Part shown: positions 30,756 through 36,644 of the stretch, in pieces | Layout: every line of letters starts with the position of its first letter | How positions within the stretch are numbered: position 1 is the stretch's first letter | Source of the DNA: an uncultured Sphingomonas sp. | GTDB lineage: Bacteria; Pseudomonadota; Alphaproteobacteria; Sphingomonadales; Sphingomonadaceae | Assembly (NCBI RefSeq): GCF_946478955.1 | Contig: NZ_CAMLDL010000019.1 | Coordinates: 1-36,644 of the forward strand | Direction of reading: 5' to 3' | Length of the DNA stretch: 36,644 bases | Translations under genes and position numbers: made by a program | Notes under the pieces: model-generated | Told to the model about the DNA's origin: nothing | The model's input: the letters and a program-made list of their open reading frames with translations, nothing else | Databases searched by the model: none

Positions 30756-33470
30756 ATGCATATGAATTTCGCGTGCCGCGATGGTGCGTTTTCGGGTTCG
30801 TCCAATAACGCAGCGCGCGGGGCGGTGCTGCTCGGTGTGCTGTTTGGAACCACCGCCATGCCGGCAGCGGCGCTGGCGCAGCCAACGGTAACGGCGGCAG
30901 GGGCTGAATCGACAGTGGCACTCAACGCCGATGGGGTTTCGGCCACCGATGCAGCTCCGGTCGAATCGTCGCAAGGGCTTTCCGAGATCGTGGTCACCGC
31001 GACCAAGCGCGAAACCAACCTGCAAAAGACGCCAATCGCGATCAACGTAGCGAGCGCCGAAAACCTGGCCGATCGCCACGCGCAGAGCCTGGTCGACCTT
31101 GCCGACGGCAGCATCCCAAGCCTTCGCGTTGCGACGTTCGAGGCGCGCCACTCAGCCCTGACCGTTGGTATTCGCGGCATTGTGCCATTCGATGCCAACC
31201 AAACCGCCCGCGATCAGGGTGTCGGCGTTTATATCGATGGCATCTATATGGCCCGCCAGCAGGGGCTGAATGCCGCCCTGCTCGACATTGATCGCATCGA
31301 AGTTTTGAAAGGACCCCAGGGAACCCTGTTTGGTCGCAATACCGAAGGCGGCGCGCTGAACATCGTGACCCGTGTTCCGGGCCATGAACTGGACATTCGC
31401 GCCAAAGTCGGCGCGGGCAATTATGGCCAATATAATGCTGAGGGCCATGTCACCATTCCGGTCGGGGACACACTATCGTTCAAATTCGACGGAATCGTCC
31501 AGCACCAGGACGAAACCGTCAAAAATCCGCTCGAAGGCCAGGTTGGCTGGAACTATCATCATACGGTCGGCGGCCGCGCCGCTGTCCGCTGGACCCCGAC
31601 CGACGCGCTGACCGTCGATCTCGCTTATGACCGTACACACGACGAGAACACGCCGAACTATAGCCAGCTCGTCAACTTTAACCCCAATGACTATCCCGTT
31701 GGTCATTACGTCGGCACGTCTCTGGTATGTCCGACCGGCGCGACATTCTGTGTGCGTCCGCTGTCGCCAATCGTGACGGTCAGCGGCGGCAAGCGTCAGG
31801 ACGAGGCCGAAATCGGTGTGCCACAGCAGCCGAGCATTGACCGTACCCAGGGTTTCACCGGCATTCTGAAATATAAGCTGAATCCGGACCTTGAGTTCCG
31901 GTCGATCACAGGATGGCGCAAGGTGTCGACGCATCAGTGGGACAATTCGGGCGGCGCACACCGTTCAACCTTCGTCCCCAACGCCAATTTCAGCCGCTAC
32001 AGCCTGTCGGAGCTATTCCAGCATCAGTGGAGCCAGGAATTCCAACTCGTCGGTAGCTTCACCAATGTCGATTATGTGCTCGGCGGTTATTATTTCACGG
32101 AAAAGGTGCGTGAGGCAGCCGCAACGCCGAGCACCAATAAGTGGAACGCGGATGGCACCGGGTATATCATCAACAGCCCGGACGTGCTCCCGCCAATCAG
32201 CTCCAGCAATCAGGGCTGGCAGCGCGAGGATTGGTTTGTTGCCCGCGATAGCAATGCCAAAGCCACCAGCTGGGCCGCGTTCGGCCAGGCGACCTGGTCA
32301 CCGATTGATGTCCTTCACCTGACCGCTGGCGCGCGCTATACTCACGACAAGCGCGACGGCGCCCTGACCATTTTCAACAATAAGCCTGCCAACTTCCCGT
32401 TCACCTATTCAAAGGGTCGCGTGGATCCGTTGGCGGTGGTGTCGTTTGATGCGGCGCGCAACGTCCATCTCTACGCGAAATATTCGACGGGTTTCCGCGC
32501 TGGCGGGGCCAATTCGCGGTCTCAGACATTCAGCGCATTCGGTCCGGAAACGGTGAAAGCCTATGAAGTAGGCGCCAAGACCGACCTGTTCGATCATATG
32601 GTTCGCTTCAACGTCGCGGCCTATATGATGCGCCGCAAGGGAACTCAGACGGACTTCGATTTCGTCGATACGCGCCGTTACCTCGACGAGGCGGGTACCA
32701 TCGCCAATCCCAACTATAACCGCCATTATGAGGAGACCGCGAACGCGCCTGGCACGTCGAAGATCAAGGGGTTCGAAGCGGACCTGGCGATCCGTCCGAT
32801 TTGGAATCTCGAGCTGGGGGGCTCTTATGCCTACACCGACATCAAGGTTCCGCCGACGCCTAACCCGTTCCTGCCCGGCAACCCGCCGTTCCAGGTTTAT
32901 ACGGTGTTCACGCCGAAGCATGCGGCATCGGGATATATCGACTATGAAGTTCCCGGCGACATCGCTGGCGGCAAGCTGCGCTTCCACCTCGATGCCAATT
33001 ACTCGAGCCGCCAATATAGCTTCCAGTCCGAATCGGCGAAGACGGACCCGAGCTTCATCGTCAACGGCCGGGTTGCCCTGGCCGACATCCCGCTGAGTGG
33101 TGATAGCGCGCAGATGACCCTGTCGGTGTGGGCACGCAACCTCCTAAACGAGACACATATCTATCGCCGGTCAGCGGCCAATTCGACGCCGGTCATCGAT
33201 TCAATTTCGGGTGCAGCCAACTATGGCGGGGTTCTTGGCGATTATGCCAACTTCAATCCGCCGCGGACTTTCGGGATTGAAGCGGCCTTCAAGATCGGTG
33301 AGCGCAAGCGGATGCCGGTCGTGGAAGCGCCGGTGCTCCCGTCCCCACCGTCGGCACCGGTAACGCAGACTTGCGCTGATGGATCGGTAATTCTGGCGTC
33401 GGACGCCTGTCCGGTGCCGCCGCCGCCGCCGGTGCCGCAGGCTCCAGAAGTTCAACCGGAGCGCGGTTGA
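30756..33470 (+). CDS. TonB-dependent outer-membrane receptor with a Cys/Pro-rich C-terminal tail
   Basis: A 904-residue receptor. The signal peptide runs to about residue 41 (AALAQ). The TonB box and plug start are SEIVVTATKRETNLQKTPIA (about 76-95), followed by the plug (VGVYIDGIYMARQQG, RIEVLKGPQGTLFGRNTEGGALNIVTR split here at GPQGTLFGRNTEGG). The barrel ends near FGIEAAFKI, after which comes an unusual tail of about 55 residues with two Cys (TCADGSVILASDACP) and Pro runs. It belongs to the large FecA/FhuE-like clan often used for siderophores, vitamins or plant-derived compounds; the ligand is unknown. No regulator lies nearby. The porin follows 214 bases later. Confidence 0.92.
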   Translation: MHMNFACRDGAFSGSSNNAARGAVLLGVLFGTTAMPAAALAQPTVTAAGAESTVALNADGVSATDAAPVESSQGLSEIVVTATKRETNLQKTPIAINVASAENLADRHAQSLVDLADGSIPSLRVATFEARHSALTVGIRGIVPFDANQTARDQGVGVYIDGIYMARQQGLNAALLDIDRIEVLKGPQGTLFGRNTEGGALNIVTRVPGHELDIRAKVGAGNYGQYNAEGHVTIPVGDTLSFKFDGIVQHQDETVKNPLEGQVGWNYHHTVGGRAAVRWTPTDALTVDLAYDRTHDENTPNYSQLVNFNPNDYPVGHYVGTSLVCPTGATFCVRPLSPIVTVSGGKRQDEAEIGVPQQPSIDRTQGFTGILKYKLNPDLEFRSITGWRKVSTHQWDNSGGAHRSTFVPNANFSRYSLSELFQHQWSQEFQLVGSFTNVDYVLGGYYFTEKVREAAATPSTNKWNADGTGYIINSPDVLPPISSSNQGWQREDWFVARDSNAKATSWAAFGQATWSPIDVLHLTAGARYTHDKRDGALTIFNNKPANFPFTYSKGRVDPLAVVSFDAARNVHLYAKYSTGFRAGGANSRSQTFSAFGPETVKAYEVGAKTDLFDHMVRFNVAAYMMRRKGTQTDFDFVDTRRYLDEAGTIANPNYNRHYEETANAPGTSKIKGFEADLAIRPIWNLELGGSYAYTDIKVPPTPNPFLPGNPPFQVYTVFTPKHAASGYIDYEVPGDIAGGKLRFHLDANYSSRQYSFQSESAKTDPSFIVNGRVALADIPLSGDSAQMTLSVWARNLLNETHIYRRSAANSTPVIDSISGAANYGGVLGDYANFNPPRTFGIEAAFKIGERKRMPVVEAPVLPSPPSAPVTQTCADGSVILASDACPVPPPPPVPQAPEVQPERG

Positions 33471-33584
33471 TCGAGGTATCGCGGTAGCGGCTTTGTAATG
33501 GCCGCGACACATGGCGGGCATGGGGCCGCATCGCCCTTACGGTGCAGTCCCTGCCTGTTGTCACGATACTGAAATAAACTTGTA

Positions 33585-33625
33585 GCATTTGGGCCGCACG
33601 CAATGGAGGCGTGCGGCCCAAATGC
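33585..33625. repeat. Perfect 17-bp inverted repeat ahead of the porin gene
   Basis: GCATTTGGGCCGCACGC (33585-33601) and its exact reverse complement (33609-33625) enclose a 7-base loop (AATGGAG). It ends 59 bases before the porin ATG. No T-tract follows on either strand, so it is not a standard terminator; it could stabilise the porin mRNA, partly terminate the receptor transcript or bind a dimeric regulator. Confidence 0.8.
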
Positions 33626-33684
33626 CGTTCCTTCCGACGTTTCAAGGCTGGCCAACAGGCCAGGCAAAACCCCCGGGGGACGGA

Positions 33685-35181
33685 ATGATTACGAATCGCA
33701 AGTTGATGGTCGGCGCGCTGTTGTTCGGATCTGCGCTATGCCCCGTTCAGGTGATGGCCCAAACCGCCAACGCATCGACGCCAACGCCGCCCACGGGCAG
33801 CGATCAGCAGGCCCAGATTGACGCCTTGCAGGCACAGGTTCAGGCGCTGCAGACCCAGTTGGAGCAGATCAAGGCCGCCATTCCCAAGGCAACGCCAAGT
33901 TGGAAGGGCGCGCCGGAACTGGCCGACAAGGACAGCGGCTTTTCGTTCAAGCCAAAGGGCTTCGTGCAATTTGATGCGGGTTATGTCGGCTTCCCCGACG
34001 GCCGCGAACTGAATGGCACCGTTGGCGGATTGAATTACAACAACCTGGGATTCAACACGCGCGCACGCCGGCTGGTGTTTGGCGCGGAAGGCAGCCTCCC
34101 CGGCGGTTTCAAATATAAGGCCGAGTTCAATTTTGCGCAGGGCAATGTCGATTATGAGGACATCCTGCTCAGCTATGATTTCAAGGACAGCCCCCTGACT
34201 GTCACCGTCGGGAACTTCTATCCCTACAGCAGCCTGGAAACAGTCACCTCGTCGCGCCTTGGTTCGATGCTGGAACGCGCCAGCTTTACCGACGCCTTCA
34301 ATTATAATCGCAGGCTCGGTGTCGGCCTCAGCCTCGCCGATAAGAAGGCAGACCGCTATACATTGGCCGCCGGCATATTCAGTCAGCCTATCAACGATGG
34401 CAGCTTTAACCGCACCGGATGGGAAGTTGGCGCTCGCGGCACCTTTACGCCTAAAATCGCTGACGGCTTCCTCCACCTCGGCGCGAGTGCCCACTATCGC
34501 AAGAACAACCGCGATTCGCAGGGCGCGCAATATCGTTCCAGGCCGCTGACTCAGGTTACGGACCAGCGATTCGTCGATACGGGAACCATCGCGTCCGACG
34601 GCGACGTCGCAGCGGGTGTTGAATTGGGCGGCGTGTTCAAAAGCCTGCATTTTGCCGCGGAAGGTCAGAAACTTTGGGTCCGCGGCTATAAGCCCACAGA
34701 TGTTCTGACCGAACCGAACGACGCGATTGCGGGGACGCGGTACAGCGGCGATCCGTCCTTTGCGGGGGGCTATGCCGAGGTCGGCTTCTACCTCACCGGC
34801 GAATCGCGCGGCTACAAAGGTGGCAAATGGGATCGCACCAAGGTCCTTAAGCCATTCGACAAGGGCGGTTGGGGCGCCGTGCAGCTTAACGGCCGCATCG
34901 ACTATCTCGACCTCAAGGACGGTGTTGGCGGCAACCTGGTCGCCGGATCCTATCCGTCCGGTTCAAGCTCGACCTTTATCAATGGGGGCAAGCAGATCGG
35001 GTATCAGGTCAGCCTGATCTGGAACCCGATGGATTATGTGCGCTTCATGGCGCAATATGGCCGCGTCCATGTGACCGGCGGCCCGCGCGCCGCAACGGTT
35101 GATGCGGATAGCTCGGCCTCGATCGGGCAGCGCAGCTTTAACGTCGATACGGCTGCGGTTCGCGCTCAGCTCGAATTCTGA
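33685..35181 (+). CDS. OprO/OprP-type phosphate-selective porin
   Basis: A 498-residue outer-membrane protein. A signal peptide (cut after VMAQ, about 26) precedes a short coiled coil (QIDALQAQVQALQTQLEQI, about 40-58) and a beta-barrel of the OprO/OprP family (KGFVQFDAGYV, LGFNTRARRLVFGAEGSLPGG, YKAEFNFAQGNVDYEDILLSY split here at YKAEFNFAQ, LTVTVGNFYPY). The chain ends in Phe, the BAM targeting signal. OprP is a trimeric channel for phosphate; many relatives have unknown substrates, so phosphate is only a family-level hint. ATG 33685 has GGGGGA 4-9 bases ahead, and upstream frame up to 33589 is not signal-like. A strong terminator follows. No pst or phoB gene is near. Confidence 0.92.
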   Translation: MITNRKLMVGALLFGSALCPVQVMAQTANASTPTPPTGSDQQAQIDALQAQVQALQTQLEQIKAAIPKATPSWKGAPELADKDSGFSFKPKGFVQFDAGYVGFPDGRELNGTVGGLNYNNLGFNTRARRLVFGAEGSLPGGFKYKAEFNFAQGNVDYEDILLSYDFKDSPLTVTVGNFYPYSSLETVTSSRLGSMLERASFTDAFNYNRRLGVGLSLADKKADRYTLAAGIFSQPINDGSFNRTGWEVGARGTFTPKIADGFLHLGASAHYRKNNRDSQGAQYRSRPLTQVTDQRFVDTGTIASDGDVAAGVELGGVFKSLHFAAEGQKLWVRGYKPTDVLTEPNDAIAGTRYSGDPSFAGGYAEVGFYLTGESRGYKGGKWDRTKVLKPFDKGGWGAVQLNGRIDYLDLKDGVGGNLVAGSYPSGSSSTFINGGKQIGYQVSLIWNPMDYVRFMAQYGRVHVTGGPRAATVDADSSASIGQRSFNVDTAAVRAQLEF

Positions 35182-35201
35182 TCCCACATTGATGCGAAAT
35201 G

Positions 35202-35240
35202 AAAAGGGGCTCCGCATCAATGCGGGGCCCCTTTTCTATA
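35202..35240 (+). terminator. Intrinsic terminator of the porin gene
   Basis: AAAAGGGGCTCCGCA (35202-35216) and TGCGGGGCCCCTTTT (35221-35235) make a 15-bp stem with one G-U wobble around a TCAA loop, followed by CTATA. The A-rich left arm gives a mirror-image U-tract, so it may also stop leftward transcription of the thioesterase. Confidence 0.93.
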
Positions 35241-35274
35241 CATACGATGGGTCTGACACCGCCGAACGCGAGAA

Positions 35275-35652
35275 TCAGGCCTGGTCGACGGGCCGAGGGC
35301 GGGCCTGCTCATCAATGGCAACGAAGGTGAATACCCCTTCCGTCACCTTGACGTCGGTTTCTCCGCCATCGCGGGTGGCCACGACCTCAATACGAATAGC
35401 CATAGATGTGCGGCCGACGCGCTCGACATTGGCATATACCGATATCAGGTCACGCAGATGTATCGGTGCGATAAACTCCATCTTCTCAATCGCCACGGTG
35501 GCAACAGCGCCCTTGGCGCGCCGCGACGCGACGATACCGGCGGCGATGTCCATCTGACTCAATACCCAGCCGCCGAAGATGTGGCCGTTCGAGTTGATGT
35601 CGCTCGGCCCCGGCACCACACGAAGCACGGGGATGCGATGATCATGCGTCAT
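35275..35652 (-). CDS. Acyl-CoA thioesterase, YciA-like hotdog fold
   Basis: A 125-residue single-hotdog thioesterase. PSDINSNGHIFGGWVLSQMDIAAG (16-39, here by position; core D18, N20, H24, GGW 27-29) is the YciA active-site helix and preceding loop; the following strand has VATVAIEKMEFIAPIHLRD and VYANVERVGRTSMAIRIEVVA. YciA enzymes hydrolyse a wide range of acyl-CoAs and work as hexamers. ATG 35652 has AGGAC 8 bases ahead; the open frame up to 36054 lies antisense to the CBS gene. Divergent from the CBS gene. Confidence 0.9.
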   Translation of the reverse strand: MTHDHRIPVLRVVPGPSDINSNGHIFGGWVLSQMDIAAGIVASRRAKGAVATVAIEKMEFIAPIHLRDLISVYANVERVGRTSMAIRIEVVATRDGGETDVKVTEGVFTFVAIDEQARPRPVDQA

Positions 35653-35748
35653 ACTATGTCCTCTAAATTTGCTTGGCTTCCCTTTGGACGGGGTTCGTGA
35701 CAGCTTCAAGGGACCGAAAGGCTCGAACGACTCAAGGGAGAGGGCGGG

Positions 35749-36177
35749 ATGACCATCGCGGCAATTCTTAGCAATAAAGGCGCAGAGGTCGCGACCGTGG
35801 ACAGCGGTACGCGCGTGGCGGACGTTATTACGTTGTTGGCTGACCGCCGCATAGGCGCGGTCCCGGTGATGAATGGCGGCGAGATAGTTGGCATCTTCTC
35901 GGAGCGAGACCTCGTCTCGTGCGTGCGCGCGCACGGCGCGCGTGCATTGGAGAAGCCCGTCGATGACGTGATGAGCTCGCCCGCCATCACCATTGAACCG
36001 ACAATGACGGCGCTGGCGGCCCTTGCGACCATGACTCGCCGCCGGATTCGTCATCTACCGGTCGTAGAATCAGGCCAGATTCGGGGATTCGTGTCGATTG
36101 GAGACCTGGTTAAGTACCGAATTGAGAAAATTGAGGCCGAAGCGGACGCCATGCGCAGTTATATTCAAAATGCCTGA
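35749..36177 (+). CDS. CBS-domain pair protein
   Basis: A 142-residue protein made of two CBS motifs (about 8-60 and 75-130) and a short acidic helix at the end (KYRIEKIEAEADAMRSYI). RIGAVPVMNGGEIVGIFSERDLV and RIRHLPVVESGQIRGFVSIGDLV are the paired signature segments (22-23 residues; core GIFSERD and GFVSIGD). A stand-alone CBS pair senses an adenosyl ligand such as AMP, ATP or SAM; no fused enzyme is present, so it must act on an unidentified partner. It is the last protein gene before the rRNA promoter. Confidence 0.92.
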   Translation: MTIAAILSNKGAEVATVDSGTRVADVITLLADRRIGAVPVMNGGEIVGIFSERDLVSCVRAHGARALEKPVDDVMSSPAITIEPTMTALAALATMTRRRIRHLPVVESGQIRGFVSIGDLVKYRIEKIEAEADAMRSYIQNA

Positions 36178-36252
36178 TGAATTTTATTTCGCAGTTTTCC
36201 GCCATTTATCGACCAAAATGCAATTTTGTTTCAAAAAACTTTCACAAACCCG

Positions 36253-36281
36253 TTGACGGTTCGAAAGGTCGTACATATATG
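36253..36281 (+). promoter_or_regulatory. Strong rRNA promoter
   Basis: TTGACG at 36253-36258, 17-base spacer, TATATG at 36276-36281; transcription should begin near 36288. The 70 bases upstream are A/T-rich with runs such as ATTTTATTT and CAAAAAACTTT, in the style of an UP element. Confidence 0.75.
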
Positions 36282-36328
36282 CCCTCTCACAGCAGCGGCG
36301 GCGGCCACTTCGGACCGCCACCGTGTTC

Positions 36329-36386
36329 GTGTCTCTCTTAGTCGGCTACCGACACCCGGAACCAAGTGAACCGGGGATAGAGACAC
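36329..36386 (+). promoter_or_regulatory. boxB-like stem upstream of boxA
   Basis: GTGTCTCT (36329-36336) pairs with AGAGACAC (36379-36386), and the enclosed segment includes TCGG/CCGA and CCGG/CCGG pairs. Its position just before boxA matches the usual rRNA antitermination leader. Confidence 0.5.
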
Positions 36387-36389
36387 GTC

Positions 36390-36401
36390 GGCTCTTTGAC
36401 A
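36390..36401 (+). promoter_or_regulatory. boxA antitermination element
   Basis: GGCTCTTTGACA closely matches the bacterial rRNA boxA consensus (TGCTCTTTAACA), bound by NusB-S10 to prevent Rho-dependent termination in the rRNA operon. Confidence 0.75.
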
Positions 36402-36481
36402 TTGTCGGTTAGATGAAGGGACATGCGGGCGGCGGCCCGGCTCTTGGAACCTCTGGGTTCAAGTAAGTCGGTCAAATTTAT

Positions 36482-36541
36482 GCCGTTCCAAATGTCCTCA
36501 TACGCAAACAACACCAGTTTGTATATTTGTGCAGGAACGGC
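36482..36541 (+). promoter_or_regulatory. Long leader hairpin
   Basis: GCCGTTCC (36482-36489) pairs with GGAACGGC (36534-36541), with an inner CAAAC/GTTTG stem. Likely part of the pre-16S leader fold. Confidence 0.5.
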
Positions 36542-36559
36542 TCCCAGAGATACCGGCCT

Positions 36560-36580
36560 GCCAGGCCTATTCCGCCTGGC
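36560..36580 (+). promoter_or_regulatory. Hairpin just upstream of 16S
   Basis: GCCAGGC (36560-36566) and GCCTGGC (36574-36580) form a perfect 7-bp stem with loop CTATTCC, 11 bases before the 16S 5' end. Confidence 0.5.
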
Positions 36581-36591
36581 TTGTCGTATAT

Positions 36592-36644
36592 CAACTTGAG
36601 AGTTTGATTCTGGCTCAGAACGAACGCTGGCGGCATGCCTAACA
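36592..36644 (+). rRNA. rrs: 16S ribosomal RNA, 5' end (truncated by window edge)
   Basis: CAACTTGAGAGTTTGAT at 36592 is the universal bacterial 16S start, followed by CTGGCTCAGAACGAACGC and TGGCGGCATGCCTAACA, which is the alphaproteobacterial form. Only the first 53 bases are inside the window. Confidence 0.98.

Larger units (their letters stand above)
36178..36591 (+). promoter_or_regulatory. rRNA operon promoter and leader region
   Basis: About 414 bases without a protein gene. It holds an AT-rich upstream element (36180-36250), the promoter, a boxB-like hairpin, boxA and two further hairpins before the 16S gene; these are listed separately. No tRNA is present here. Confidence 0.85.

Overview
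This GC-rich window comes from an alphaproteobacterium of the order Sphingomonadales, judging from the protein families present (short RNase D, a DivK-type response regulator, DUF3572, DUF4167, sphingomonad-type TonB-dependent receptors with glycine/proline-rich segments) and from the first bases of the 16S rRNA gene at the right edge. It is chromosomal and mostly housekeeping: it opens inside gyrB and closes with an rRNA operon promoter, its leader and the start of 16S. I see no insertion sequence, prophage, CRISPR array or tRNA.

Layout. 1-2837 (+): the 3' two thirds of gyrB, an orphan protein with a PD-(D/E)XK nuclease-like signature, and an endonuclease/exonuclease/phosphatase-fold protein. 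2856-6925 (-): one operon rnd-lptC-lptA-lptB-rpoN (RNA processing, LPS transport, sigma-54). 7171-9874: a double cold-shock-domain protein with an RGG-rich N-terminal tail, a GNAT acetyltransferase and a secreted amidohydrolase. 9956-11146: a small conserved-looking protein, ribosomal protein L33 (rpmG) and divK. 11186-15109 (+): a tightly packed series DUF3572, HAD hydrolase, YdfG-like dehydrogenase, RidA-like, GDPD-like phosphodiesterase, FemAB-like GNAT. 15085-19428: two isoaspartyl peptidase/asparaginase paralogues (one cytosolic, one exported) flanking an SPFH / ribbon-helix-helix / small membrane protein module and an exported S1/P1 nuclease.

19477-23129: ispG, a membrane-anchored retropepsin-like protease, an EamA transporter, a DUF1345 membrane protein and an SMR transporter. 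23288-26521: a large TonB-dependent receptor, then inorganic pyrophosphatase. 26587-30577 (+): hisS-prfA-prmC coupled by overlapping start and stop codons, then a DUF4167 protein behind a structured leader. 30756-35181 (+): a second TonB-dependent receptor and an OprO/OprP-type porin, separated by a perfect 17-bp hairpin. 35275-36177: a YciA-like thioesterase and a CBS-pair protein. 36178-36644: rRNA promoter, antitermination leader and the 16S 5' end.

Most of the window is well-known biology. The parts that look least explained are the SPFH / RHH-AT-hook / membrane-protein module (16045-17453), whose AT-rich promoter carries an 11-bp-spaced direct repeat; the orphan nuclease-like gene after gyrB; the structured leader of the DUF4167 gene; and the long perfect hairpin ahead of the porin.
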